Positions 1 through 7,050 of a stretch of 22,099 bases of DNA are shown here, piece by piece. Location: NCBI GenBank assembly GCA_007130355.1, contig SLSQ01000062.1, positions 1 to 22,099 on the forward strand, read 5' to 3'. Under the pieces are notes generated by a model. That model saw only the letters and a list, made by a program, of their open reading frames with translations. It ran no database searches and was not told the origin of the DNA. Position numbers and translations under genes: made by a program. The first letter of the stretch is position 1. Every line of letters begins with the position of its first letter. This DNA is from Trueperaceae bacterium (lineage in GTDB: Bacteria > Deinococcota > Deinococci > Deinococcales > Trueperaceae).

Positions 1-1188
1 GAGCGGCCGGACCGGCGCGCGCGGGAGGCGTTCGGCATCCTGGTGAGCGAGTTCGCCTCGGTCTCCGAGGCGGCGCACGCGCGGATGCGGGACCTGCTCA
101 CGCTGTTCGACGTCGATCGGTCGATCCGGGCCGAGGGGAACCTCGAGCGGTTGCTCGGCGCGCTGCTCGACAGCACCCTCGAACGGGTGGGCGGAACCCG
201 CGGCGCGGTCTACCTGACCGACGGCGACGCGGTGCTGAAGCCGAGCGTGGTGCGGCCGGCGGGAACCCCGCTCACGCCGCTCCTCCGCGACTCCGGCGGT
301 CTCGCCGCGCTCGCGTCCGGGCCACGGCCGAGCATCGTGCGCACGCTGACGGACGAGGTCCGCGCCGACGCGCCGGCGCTGCTCGACGGGGCCGCTTCGC
401 TGGTGGTGCTGCCGTTGCACGCCGACGCGGAGGGGATCGGCGGGGTGGTGCTGGCGGTCGATCGGCCGGACCCGGTCCCCGACGCGCAGCTTCCGTTCCT
501 CACGCTGCTGGCGGGGCAGGTGGCGCTGGCGGTGCGCACCGCCCGGGCGTACCTGCACTCCGAGGAGCTCGCGATCGGCGAGGAGCGCGCCCGGATCGCG
601 CGGGAGATCCACGACGGGGTGGCGCAGTCGCTGGCCTTCGCCGCGCTCAAGATCGACCTCGGTCGGAAGCTGGTCGCGCGCGACGCGGACCGGGCGGGCG
701 AGGAGCTGACGCAGGCCGCCGCCACCGTGCGCGAGGCGATCCGCGAGGTGCGCCGGAGCATCTTCGCGCTTCGGCCGGTCGCCCTCGAGCGGTACGGCTT
801 CGTCGAGACGGTCCGACGCTACCTGGCCGACTTCGGCCCGCAGAACGGGGTCCGGGTCGACGTCGACCTGGACGATCCGGGCGAGCTCGACGTCCGCTCC
901 GAAGCGGTGCTGTTCCGGATCTTCCAGGAGGCGATGCACAACATCGCCAAGCACGCCGCCGCCGGCACCGTCCGGGTGCGCGTCGGCCGGGCGGAGGACG
1001 GATCCGCCTTCGTCGAGATCGAGGACGACGGCCGCGGGTTCTCGCTGGACGAGGTGGAGGCCCGGGTCACCAGCGCCGGTGGGCTCGGCCTCACGCAGAT
1101 GCGCGAACGGGTCGAGGGGCGCGGCGGTCGACTGCGGATCGAGGCGAGCCCCGGTCGGGGAACGACGGTGCGCGCCGAGATCCCGTGA
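1..1188 (+). CDS. Sensor histidine kinase, GAF + HisKA_3 + HATPase (5' end outside window)
   Basis: Cytoplasmic sensor kinase of the NarL/DegS-type two-component class. The frame is open from base 1, so the gene probably begins upstream; a GTG at 43 is the first in-frame start seen, and positions below count from it. Residues about 35-170 look like a GAF sensor domain. Residues 183-250 form the HisKA_3 dimerisation domain with the phospho-acceptor His190 in an AREIHDGVAQ motif. The ATP-binding domain has the N box around Asn300 (EAMHNIAKHA), a DDGRGF motif near 329-333 and a GLGLTQMRER motif near 348-356. No transmembrane segment is visible in this part. HisKA_3 kinases normally pair with a LuxR-family response regulator; none follows here, so the partner may lie upstream. 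The signal is unknown. The gene ends before a strong hairpin terminator. Confidence 0.9.
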   Translation, partial: ERPDRRAREAFGILVSEFASVSEAAHARMRDLLTLFDVDRSIRAEGNLERLLGALLDSTLERVGGTRGAVYLTDGDAVLKPSVVRPAGTPLTPLLRDSGGLAALASGPRPSIVRTLTDEVRADAPALLDGAASLVVLPLHADAEGIGGVVLAVDRPDPVPDAQLPFLTLLAGQVALAVRTARAYLHSEELAIGEERARIAREIHDGVAQSLAFAALKIDLGRKLVARDADRAGEELTQAAATVREAIREVRRSIFALRPVALERYGFVETVRRYLADFGPQNGVRVDVDLDDPGELDVRSEAVLFRIFQEAMHNIAKHAAAGTVRVRVGRAEDGSAFVEIEDDGRGFSLDEVEARVTSAGGLGLTQMRERVEGRGGRLRIEASPGRGTTVRAEIP

Positions 1189-1214
1189 CGCCCGAGCCGC
1201 GCAGGCGGCACCGG

Positions 1215-1247
1215 CACGACGCCGGGGCACGACGCCGGGGCACGACG
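1215..1247. repeat. 13-bp direct repeat, about 2.5 copies
   Basis: The unit cacgacgccgggg occurs at 1215-1227 and 1228-1240, followed by a partial copy at 1241-1247. It lies between the kinase stop codon and the terminator. It is non-coding and probably a small slippage expansion; no function is apparent. Confidence 0.7.
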
Positions 1248-1254
1248 CACGAGA

Positions 1255-1283
1255 GGGGGGCGCCGCGGACGGCGCCCCCCTTT
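1255..1283 (+). terminator. Intrinsic-type terminator of the histidine kinase
   Basis: A perfect 11-bp GC stem (1255-1265 with 1270-1280), loop CGGA, is followed by TTT. It sits 66 nt after the kinase stop, between two convergent genes. The T-run is short, as is usual in GC-rich genomes. The stem could also slow transcription arriving from rpmE on the other strand, although no T-run follows in that direction. Confidence 0.75.
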
Positions 1284-1307
1284 CCGAGTCGTCCGTGCGG
1301 ACGCGCG

Positions 1308-1517
1308 CTACTTGCGGTAGCTGGTTCCGAAGCGCTTCTGGAACTTCTCGACCCGGCCCTCGGTGTCGATGAAGCGCTGCTGACCGGTGAAGAACGGGTG
1401 GTTCCCGCTCCAGACGTCGACGTGGATCTCCGGCTTGGTGCTGTACGTCTCGAGCACGACCTCGCCGTCGCACACGATCTTGCACGGCATCATCTTGGGG
1501 TGGATGTCCTTCTTCAT
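1308..1517 (-). CDS. rpmE: 50S ribosomal protein L31 (type A, partly lost zinc ligands)
   Basis: Small ribosomal protein of the large subunit, 69 residues, the usual family length. It starts MKKDIHPK and carries the hallmark HPFFTGQQRF and DTEGRVEKFQ segments. Zinc-binding L31 has four cysteines. Here only Cys12 and Cys16 are present, and the second pair is replaced in a VWSGNHPFF context, so this is essentially the zinc-independent form, as I recall for Deinococcus. ATG start with an AGGAG Shine-Dalgarno 7 nt upstream on the minus strand. It is monocistronic and divergent from aroA, with a leader of roughly 113 nt if the extended -10 at 1637-1645 is used. Codons are almost all C- or G-ending, as expected for a ribosomal protein gene here. 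Confidence 0.96.
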   Translation of the reverse strand: MKKDIHPKMMPCKIVCDGEVVLETYSTKPEIHVDVWSGNHPFFTGQQRFIDTEGRVEKFQKRFGTSYRK

Positions 1518-1608
1518 GCGTTCGCTCCTAGGGCGCGCGGGGCGTTCGGGACCGGCGCGCGATGCGTTCGGTGGGGATCGGTCGCGACGCGGGCCGCCGG
1601 CACGGAGG

Positions 1609-1632
1609 CGGCCGGTCTCGCGACCGCGGCCG
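1609..1632 (-). other. Hairpin at the 5' end of the predicted rpmE leader
   Basis: Inverted repeat of nine bases (1609-1617) against 1622-1632 with a 2-nt bulge and a TCGC loop. It falls at the start of the predicted rpmE transcript. It could be a structural or autoregulatory leader element, but in DNA this GC-rich such a stem may also be fortuitous. Confidence 0.35.
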
Positions 1633-1636
1633 CGCC

Positions 1637-1645
1637 ATGGTAGCA
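1637..1645 (-). promoter_or_regulatory. Candidate rpmE promoter (extended -10)
   Basis: Read on the minus strand this is TGC-TACCAT, an extended -10 box. No clear -35 element was seen. Initiation near 1630 would give a leader of about 113 nt before rpmE. Confidence 0.4.
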
Positions 1646-1722
1646 GGTTCGCGCCGTCCGCGCCACGGTCCCGCGAGCGGAACGGAGCGGCCCGGTCCGG
1701 TTCCGGCGCGTGCTGGAGGCGG

Positions 1723-1731
1723 TGGTATCGT
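1723..1731 (+). promoter_or_regulatory. Leaderless promoter of aroA (extended -10 TGGTATCGT)
   Basis: The box TATCGT at 1726-1731, preceded by TGG, ends exactly 7 nt before the aroA ATG at 1739. Initiation would fall on or next to the start codon, giving a leaderless mRNA. A GGAGG at 1715-1719 is too far from the ATG (19 nt) to act as a Shine-Dalgarno. Confidence 0.6.
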
Positions 1732-1738
1732 CGCCGCC

Positions 1739-3025
1739 ATGTCGCGCGACGTTCCGCACCCGCTTCCGGTCCGACGCGTTCTCGACGCCGAGATCCGGGT
1801 CCCGGGCTCGAAGTCGATCACGAACCGGGCGCTGGCGGTCGCCGCGCTCGCCGACGGGCGCACCGTGCTCGAGGGCGCCCTGGTCGCCGAGGACCGGACG
1901 GTGATGGTCGACGGGCTCCGCCGGCTCGGGTTCGAGGTCGCGGGGGAGGGGCCCGAGATCGTCGTGCACGGTCTGGGCGGCCGAATTCCGGCGGCCGAGG
2001 CCGAGCTCGACCTGCGTCTCTCCGGCACCTCGATCCGATTCCTCGCCGCGATCTGCGCCCTCGGGCACGGCCGCTACCGGCTCGACGGCAACGCCCGCAT
2101 GCGCGAACGGCCGATCGTCGACCTGCTCGAGGCGCTGCGGGCCCTCGGCGCCGACGCGCGCGACCTGGCGGGTACCGGGTGCCCGCCGATCGTGGTGCAC
2201 GCCGACGGGCTTCGTGGCGGCGTCGCCCGCGTCGAAGGGGGCCGCTCGTCCCAGTTCCTCTCCGCGCTGCTCCTCGCCGCGCCGTACGCCGACGGACCGG
2301 TCCGCCTCGAGGTCGAGGGGGAGCTGCTGTCGAAACCGTTCGCCGACCTGACCGTCCGGGTGATGGAGGCGTTCGGCGTGCCGGTGCGTCGGGACGGCCA
2401 CCGCCGGTTCGAGGTGGCCCCCGGCCGTTACCGCGCACGGCGCTACCGGGTCGAGGCGGACGCGATGGCGGCCGGCTACCTGTGGGCCGCCGCCGCGGTG
2501 GCCGGCGGGCGGGTGCGGACGCCCGGGATCGGGCGGGACCGCCTTCAGGGCGACGCCCGCTTCGCCGACCTGCTTGCGGAGATGGGCTGCACCGTGGCGT
2601 GGAGCGACGACGCCTGCACCGTCGCGGGTCCGCCGTCCGGACGCCTGCGCGGCGGCCGCTTCGACCTCAACGACATGCCCGACCAGGCCCAGACCCTCGC
2701 CGCCTGCGCCCTGTTCGCCGACGCCCCGGTCCGGATCGAGAACGTCTGGAACCTCCGGATCAAGGAGACCGACCGGCTCGCCGCGCTCGCGACCGAGCTC
2801 GCGCGGCTCGGCGCCACCGTCGACGAGGAGGAGGACGCGATCACGGTGCACCCGCTGCCCGAGCCGGTCCCGAGCGACCCGGTCGTGATCGAGACGTACG
2901 GCGACCACCGCATGGCGATGGCGTTCGCGGTGGCGGGCTTGCGGCGTCCCGGCCTCGCGGTGCGGGACCCGGGCTGCGTCGCGAAGACCTGGCCCGAGTT
3001 CTTCGAGACGTGGGCGACGCTATGA
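1739..3025 (+). CDS. aroA: 3-phosphoshikimate 1-carboxyvinyltransferase (EPSP synthase)
   Basis: Cytosolic enzyme of the shikimate pathway. It transfers enolpyruvyl from PEP to shikimate 3-phosphate. 428 residues, normal for the family. Visible motifs: PGSKSITNRAL (from residue 22), LSGTSIRFL (in place of the common GNAGTAMR), GNARMRERPI, SSQFLSALLL, the C-terminal RIKETDRLAAL and YGDHRMAMA. The start at ATG 1739 is chosen because an upstream in-frame extension is low-complexity and the -10 box at 1726 lies 7 nt before this ATG. It is first in a compact + strand block and overlaps cmk by 4 nt (ATGA). The first pathway enzyme, DAHP synthase, is encoded separately at 18937-20037. Confidence 0.96.
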   Translation: MSRDVPHPLPVRRVLDAEIRVPGSKSITNRALAVAALADGRTVLEGALVAEDRTVMVDGLRRLGFEVAGEGPEIVVHGLGGRIPAAEAELDLRLSGTSIRFLAAICALGHGRYRLDGNARMRERPIVDLLEALRALGADARDLAGTGCPPIVVHADGLRGGVARVEGGRSSQFLSALLLAAPYADGPVRLEVEGELLSKPFADLTVRVMEAFGVPVRRDGHRRFEVAPGRYRARRYRVEADAMAAGYLWAAAAVAGGRVRTPGIGRDRLQGDARFADLLAEMGCTVAWSDDACTVAGPPSGRLRGGRFDLNDMPDQAQTLAACALFADAPVRIENVWNLRIKETDRLAALATELARLGATVDEEEDAITVHPLPEPVPSDPVVIETYGDHRMAMAFAVAGLRRPGLAVRDPGCVAKTWPEFFETWATL

Positions 3026-3026
3026 T
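3021..3026 (+). promoter_or_regulatory. Candidate internal -10 box overlapping the aroA stop codon
   Basis: TATGAT contains the aroA TGA stop and is followed after 7 nt by an in-frame GTG of cmk at 3034. This is the same spacing as at other leaderless genes in the window. It could allow cmk to be transcribed independently of aroA. Confidence 0.4.
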
Positions 3027-3696
3027 CGCGGCCGTGAGCGAACGCACCGCCCGCGAGGTCATCACGCTGGACGGTCCCGCGGCGAGCGGCAAGTCGACCG
3101 TCGCCCGCGCCCTCGCCGAGCGGCTCGACGTACCGTTCGTCTCGAGCGGACTCCTCTACCGGGCGGCGGCGTACCTGGCGCTGGCCGCCGGCGCCGACCC
3201 GAGCGGCGACGACGCGCTCGTGCACCTGCTCGAGCGGCGCCGCGTGCGCCTGATCCCGCACCGCGACGGCGACCGCGTCACCGTCGACGGCGAGGAGGTC
3301 ACCGAGCGGCTGCACACCGACGCGGTCGACGCCGCCGTCTCGGCGGTGGCCGCCCGACCGCGCGTACGCGCCTGGGTGAACGAGCGCCTCCGCGAGATCG
3401 ACGGCGCGTTCGTGATCGACGGTCGCGACATGGGGCGGGAGGTGTTTCCGGAGGCGCGCTGCAAGCTGTACCTGACCGCCCGTCCCGAGGTGCGCGCCGC
3501 CCGCCGGGTGGGCGAGCGGGACGCCGACCTGACCGCCGTGACCGACGCGATCCGTCGGCGCGACGCGGCGGACGCCCGCCAGTCGCGTCCGGCCGACGAC
3601 GCGGTCGAGCTCGACACCAGCGACCTCGACCTGGACGAGACCGTCGAGCGCGCCTGGCGCATCGTCGCCGGTCGCCTCGCCGCGGACGATTCGTGA
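3022..3696 (+). CDS. cmk: Cytidylate (CMP/dCMP) kinase
   Basis: Phosphorylates CMP and dCMP with ATP. 224 residues. The P-loop DGPAASGKST is near the N-terminus, followed by the family pattern SSGLLYRAAAYLAL. The conserved core IDGRDMGREVFPEA and the LTARPEVRAARRV lid region are present, as is the RRDAADARQSRPADDAVELDTSDLDLDE C-terminal segment typical of bacterial Cmk. The start is ambiguous: ATG 3022 overlaps the aroA stop (ATGA, translational coupling), while GTG 3034 is 7 nt after a TATGAT box and would suit a leaderless transcript. The two differ by four residues. aroA-cmk neighbourhood is common in bacteria. The stop overlaps the GTG of nadK. Confidence 0.95.
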   Translation: MIAAVSERTAREVITLDGPAASGKSTVARALAERLDVPFVSSGLLYRAAAYLALAAGADPSGDDALVHLLERRRVRLIPHRDGDRVTVDGEEVTERLHTDAVDAAVSAVAARPRVRAWVNERLREIDGAFVIDGRDMGREVFPEARCKLYLTARPEVRAARRVGERDADLTAVTDAIRRRDAADARQSRPADDAVELDTSDLDLDETVERAWRIVAGRLAADDS

Positions 3697-4595
3697 CGGC
3701 GGCGGGTCCGGGCGCCGAAGCGATCCCGCGCGCGGCCGACCTTCGGCGCGCGGTGGTGGTGGCCAGCGCCCGCAAGCCGGGCGCGGAACCGAAGGCGCGG
3801 GCGATCGCCGAGCGGCTCCGCACCCTGGGCGCCGACGTCCGCGAGGACGTCGCGGCGCTCGTGCCCGGCGCGTTCGATCCGGAACTGGTCGTCTCCGTCG
3901 GCGGCGACGGCACCCTCCTCGACGTGGCGCGCCGCCTGCGCGGCGCCCAGGTTCCGGTGGTCGGCGTCAACCTCGGCAAGCTCGGCTTCCTGGCCGGGTT
4001 CTCCGAAGCGGAGTTCGGTGCCTACCTCGACGGCGGCGGCACCGACGCCTGGACCGTCGATCACGAGATGCTGCTGCAGGTCCGGGTCGACGGCAAGGCG
4101 CCGCGACCGGCGCTGAACGACGTGGTCGTGTCCCAAGGGGTCATGTCGCGCCTGATCGAGATCGACATGTGGATCGGCGGCGAGCACGCGATCGCCTACC
4201 GGGCCGACGGGCTGGTCGTGAGCACGCCCGTCGGATCGACCGCCTACTCGCTCTCGCTCGGCGGCCCGATCCTGGGCCGGGGCGTGCGCGCCTTCGTGAT
4301 CACGCCGATCGCGCCGCACGCGCTCACGAACCGGCCGATCGTGGTCGATGCGGACGCCCGCATCGCCTTCTCGGTCCGTGGTCGGACGCGCGAGCTGGCC
4401 CTCCTGGTCGACGGCCAGGACCGGATCGACCTCGAGCCCGGACGGCGGGTCGAGATCGAAGCGGCGCCGTACCGACTGCACCTGGCGCGCAGCGGCCGGC
4501 TCGGTCCGTACGGCGTGCTGCGCGAGAAGCTCGGTTGGGGCCTGTCGCCGGCGTTGGCGTCGCCGCTCCAGCCGGACCCCGAACCGCCCTCGTGA
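3693..4595 (+). CDS. nadK: NAD kinase
   Basis: Makes NADP from NAD and ATP (or polyphosphate). 300 residues. The diagnostic GGDGT motif is at 70-74, followed by GVNLGKLGFLAGF, an ALNDVVVSQG segment and the YRADGLVVSTPVGSTAYSLSLGGPI signature of the family. The first 20 residues are a short extra N-terminus. The start is GTG, overlapping the cmk stop by 4 nt (GTGA); no Shine-Dalgarno is evident, which fits translational coupling. The stop overlaps the GTG of the next gene in the same way. NADPH supply is used by many pathways, so the position after cmk says little about a specific role. Confidence 0.96.
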   Translation: MTAAGPGAEAIPRAADLRRAVVVASARKPGAEPKARAIAERLRTLGADVREDVAALVPGAFDPELVVSVGGDGTLLDVARRLRGAQVPVVGVNLGKLGFLAGFSEAEFGAYLDGGGTDAWTVDHEMLLQVRVDGKAPRPALNDVVVSQGVMSRLIEIDMWIGGEHAIAYRADGLVVSTPVGSTAYSLSLGGPILGRGVRAFVITPIAPHALTNRPIVVDADARIAFSVRGRTRELALLVDGQDRIDLEPGRRVEIEAAPYRLHLARSGRLGPYGVLREKLGWGLSPALASPLQPDPEPPS

Positions 4596-5788
4596 CGACG
4601 GCCACGCCGCTCCCGACCGGCGCCCGCGTGCTGCTCGCGTCCAACGGGCACGGCGAGGACCAGGTCGGGGCGCGGATCGCCGAAGCGCTGCACGCGGTCC
4701 GCCCCGACCTGCGCCTGTGCGCCCTGCCGACCGTGGGCGACGGGCGCGCCTACGCGGCGGGCCCGGCGCGGGTGATCGGCCCGCGGGCGGCGCTCCCGTC
4801 CGGCGGCCGTACCGTCGAAGGCGTCGGCCCGTTCCTCGACGACCTTCGCGCCGGTCTGGTCCGCGTCACCGTCGAGCAGCTCCGTCAGCTGCGCCGGGCC
4901 CGCGCCGACGCGACCGTCGCGATCGGCGACGTCTGGATCCAGCTCCTCGGCCTGCTGCCCGACGCCGGACGACGCGCCGCGGTGCAGACCCTCGTCTCGG
5001 TCCGGATGCACCGCCCCGGACTTCCCGGCCGGCATCTGCTGCGCGAACGGTTCACCGTGGCGGAGCGACGCCTGCTCCGGGCCGCCTATCCGCAGACGTT
5101 CGTGCGCGACCCGGAGAGCGCCCGCTGGCTCCAGGCGCACGGCGTCCCCCAGGCGCGATGCGTCGGCAATCCGATGATGGACCGGCTCGAGGCGGCGCCG
5201 CTGGAGGAGGACGGCTCCGGACCTCGCATCGTGCTCCTGCCCGGCACGCGCGGACATGCGCGCCGCGCCCTCGGCGCCATGCTCGCCGCCCTCGAGCGGC
5301 TCCCCGCGGTCACCGCCGTGCTCCCGTGGGCGGGCGACGGACCGGTCGCGGCGCCGGCCGGCTGGCGCCAGGACGCGAAGCCCGTCGAGGGGGGCGCCTC
5401 GGCGACGTGGCGTCGCGGCAGGGCCACGGTCCGCATCGTGGCGCCGGCCCGGTTCGCCGCCGCGATCCGTTGGGCCGAGCTGGCGATCGGGGCGGCCGGT
5501 ACGGCGCACGAGCAGGCGGCTGGGCTCGGGGTGCCCGTCATCGCGTTCGCCTGCGGACCGCTCTACACGCCGGCGTTCCTCGCGAACCAGCGGCGCCTGC
5601 TCGGCGAAGCGGTCCACGCCGTGCCCGACGACCCGGTCCGAATCGCCGCCGTCGTCGAGGCGTGGACCACCGCACCCGAGGAACGGCGCCGGCGGGGCGC
5701 GGTGGGGCGGGAACGGATGGGACCGCCGGGCGGGGCCGCACGGATCGCCGACGCCCTCGCGACCGGAGCGCTGCCCGACGGGCGGTAG
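4592..5788 (+). CDS. LpxB-related glycosyltransferase-like protein (TIGR03492-type)
   Basis: 398 residues with a GT-B-like architecture. It resembles the lipid-A-disaccharide synthase-related family that I know from cyanobacteria and Deinococcus. The N-terminal segment LLASNGHGEDQVGARIA is the family opening. Later segments are LPGTRGHARRAL, and near the C-terminus an ELAIGAAGTAHEQAAGLGVPVIAF stretch corresponding to the donor-binding part of GT-B enzymes. Start GTG 4592 overlaps the nadK stop by 4 nt. True LpxB acts in lipid A synthesis; no other lpx gene is in the window and Deinococcota are thought to lack lipid A, so the substrate is unknown. Its TAG stop forms the start of the -10 box of the next gene. 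Confidence 0.75.
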   Translation: MTTATPLPTGARVLLASNGHGEDQVGARIAEALHAVRPDLRLCALPTVGDGRAYAAGPARVIGPRAALPSGGRTVEGVGPFLDDLRAGLVRVTVEQLRQLRRARADATVAIGDVWIQLLGLLPDAGRRAAVQTLVSVRMHRPGLPGRHLLRERFTVAERRLLRAAYPQTFVRDPESARWLQAHGVPQARCVGNPMMDRLEAAPLEEDGSGPRIVLLPGTRGHARRALGAMLAALERLPAVTAVLPWAGDGPVAAPAGWRQDAKPVEGGASATWRRGRATVRIVAPARFAAAIRWAELAIGAAGTAHEQAAGLGVPVIAFACGPLYTPAFLANQRRLLGEAVHAVPDDPVRIAAVVEAWTTAPEERRRRGAVGRERMGPPGGAARIADALATGALPDGR

Positions 5789-5791
5789 GCT
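5786..5791 (+). promoter_or_regulatory. Leaderless promoter of the orphan ABC ATPase
   Basis: TAGGCT begins with the TAG stop of the preceding gene and ends 7 nt before the ATG at 5799. No Shine-Dalgarno is present in the 10-nt gap between genes, which supports leaderless translation. Confidence 0.5.
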
Positions 5792-5798
5792 GCCGCTC

Positions 5799-7001
5799 AT
5801 GCGCCGCGCCCGCCCCGAACGCTCCCGAGCCTCCGGATCGCACGTTCGGCGGTCCGTCCGCGCGACCGGTCCCGACGCCGTGGTCGTCGACCTCCGGGAG
5901 CTGACGAAGAGCTACCAGGACCCTGGCCACCCGGCGGTCGACCGGCTCACGCTCACCGTCCGGCAGGGCGAGACGGTCGCCCTGCTCGGTCCCAGCGGCT
6001 GCGGCAAGACCACGCTCCTGCGCCTGATCGCCGGCTTCGAGGCGCCCGACGCCGGTGCGGTCGTCATCGGTGGCAGCGTCATGGCCGACGCACGCACCTT
6101 CGTGCCCCCCGAAGCGCGCCGGATCGGCTTCGTGTTCCAGGACTACGCGCTCTTCCCGCACCTCGACGTGCTCGGCAACGTCGCCTTCGGTCTGAGCGGA
6201 CGGAGCCGCGCCGAACGCCGCGACCGGGCCCGCGAGGTGCTCGACCTGGTCGGCCTCACCGTGTTCGCCCGCCGGTACCCGGGACAGCTCTCCGGCGGGC
6301 AGCAGCAGCGCGTCGCCCTCGCCCGCGCGCTCGCTCCGGAGCCGGACGTGATCCTGCTCGACGAGCCGTTCAGCAACCTCGACGCCGCGTTGCGTGCCGG
6401 CACCCGCGAAGAGGTCCGCCGCATCCTGGAGCGCAGCGGGGCCACCACGATCCTGGTGACGCACGACCAGGAGGAGGCGATGTCGTTCGCCGATCGGCTG
6501 GCGGTCATGCGGGCGGGACGGCTCGAGCAGCAGGGCGCGCCCGAGGAGACCTACCTGAGCCCGCGCACGGCGTTCGTCGCCGGTTTCCTCGGGCGCACGA
6601 ATCTGCTGCACGGCCAGGCGGACGGAGCCACCGTCGAGACGCGCCTCGGCGTGCTCGCCCTGGCGCGGCCGGCCCGCGGTCCGGTGCTGGTCTCGGTCCG
6701 ACCGGAGGACCTGCGCCTGGCACCTCGGGCGCGGGGCGACGTGCGCGAGGAGGCGGAGGATCCGGTCGAGGGCCCGGCGGCGCGCCTCGACGGGGTGCCG
6801 GTCGTCGTCACCGGTCGAGCGTTCTACGGCCACGACCTCGTGCTCCGGTGCCGCGTCGACGACGACGTCGCGACCGGACCGGAGGACGGCTTCGTGATCC
6901 GGACCGGTCCGGACGCGACGCTCCAGCCGGGCGATCCGGCACGGCTGCACGTGCGCGGCGCCGCGGTGCCGCTCGAGAGCAGCGGACCGGGACCCCGCTG
7001 A
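5799..7001 (+). CDS. ABC transporter ATP-binding protein, FbpC/CysA-like, with TOBE domain
   Basis: Nucleotide-binding subunit of an importer of the Fe3+/thiamine/sulfate/spermidine superfamily. 400 residues. Residues 1-27 are a basic, Arg-rich extension. The ATPase domain shows Walker A GPSGCGKT (64-71), Q-loop FQDYALFPH with Gln114, signature LSGGQQQ (164-170), Walker B VILLDEP (184-190) and switch His222. The C-terminal about 130 residues (from the GRTNLLHG segment) look like a TOBE-type regulatory or substrate-sensing domain, with a VSVRPEDLRLAP motif. No permease or binding-protein gene is adjacent: the upstream gene is unrelated and the downstream one is convergent. The substrate therefore cannot be assigned. 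The Fe3+ call is a family resemblance only. Confidence 0.88.
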   Translation: MRRARPERSRASGSHVRRSVRATGPDAVVVDLRELTKSYQDPGHPAVDRLTLTVRQGETVALLGPSGCGKTTLLRLIAGFEAPDAGAVVIGGSVMADARTFVPPEARRIGFVFQDYALFPHLDVLGNVAFGLSGRSRAERRDRAREVLDLVGLTVFARRYPGQLSGGQQQRVALARALAPEPDVILLDEPFSNLDAALRAGTREEVRRILERSGATTILVTHDQEEAMSFADRLAVMRAGRLEQQGAPEETYLSPRTAFVAGFLGRTNLLHGQADGATVETRLGVLALARPARGPVLVSVRPEDLRLAPRARGDVREEAEDPVEGPAARLDGVPVVVTGRAFYGHDLVLRCRVDDDVATGPEDGFVIRTGPDATLQPGDPARLHVRGAAVPLESSGPGPR

Positions 7002-7022
7002 CCGGGACCCGGCGGGCCACGA

Positions 7023-7040
7023 CCCCGCGGAGCGGCGGGG
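7023..7040 (+). terminator. Weak hairpin between convergent genes
   Basis: A 6-bp GC stem (CCCCGC with GCGGGG, 6-nt loop) lies in the 49-nt gap between the ABC ATPase and zapE stops. There is no T-run on either strand, so the terminator call is tentative. Confidence 0.3.
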
Positions 7041-7050
7041 CCGGCCGGCG

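Noticed and set aside
1215..1247. Direct repeat as a CRISPR fragment
   Set aside because: The units abut without spacers and are only 13 bp long.
1387..3696. A 769-codon open frame reading across rpmE, aroA and cmk
   Set aside because: Only its last part is cmk. The rest is an Arg/Pro/Gly-rich shadow of aroA in another frame, as is common at this GC content.
4592..5788. Calling this gene lpxB and inferring lipopolysaccharide
   Set aside because: It belongs to the LpxB-related group by its opening motif, and no other lipid A gene is visible.
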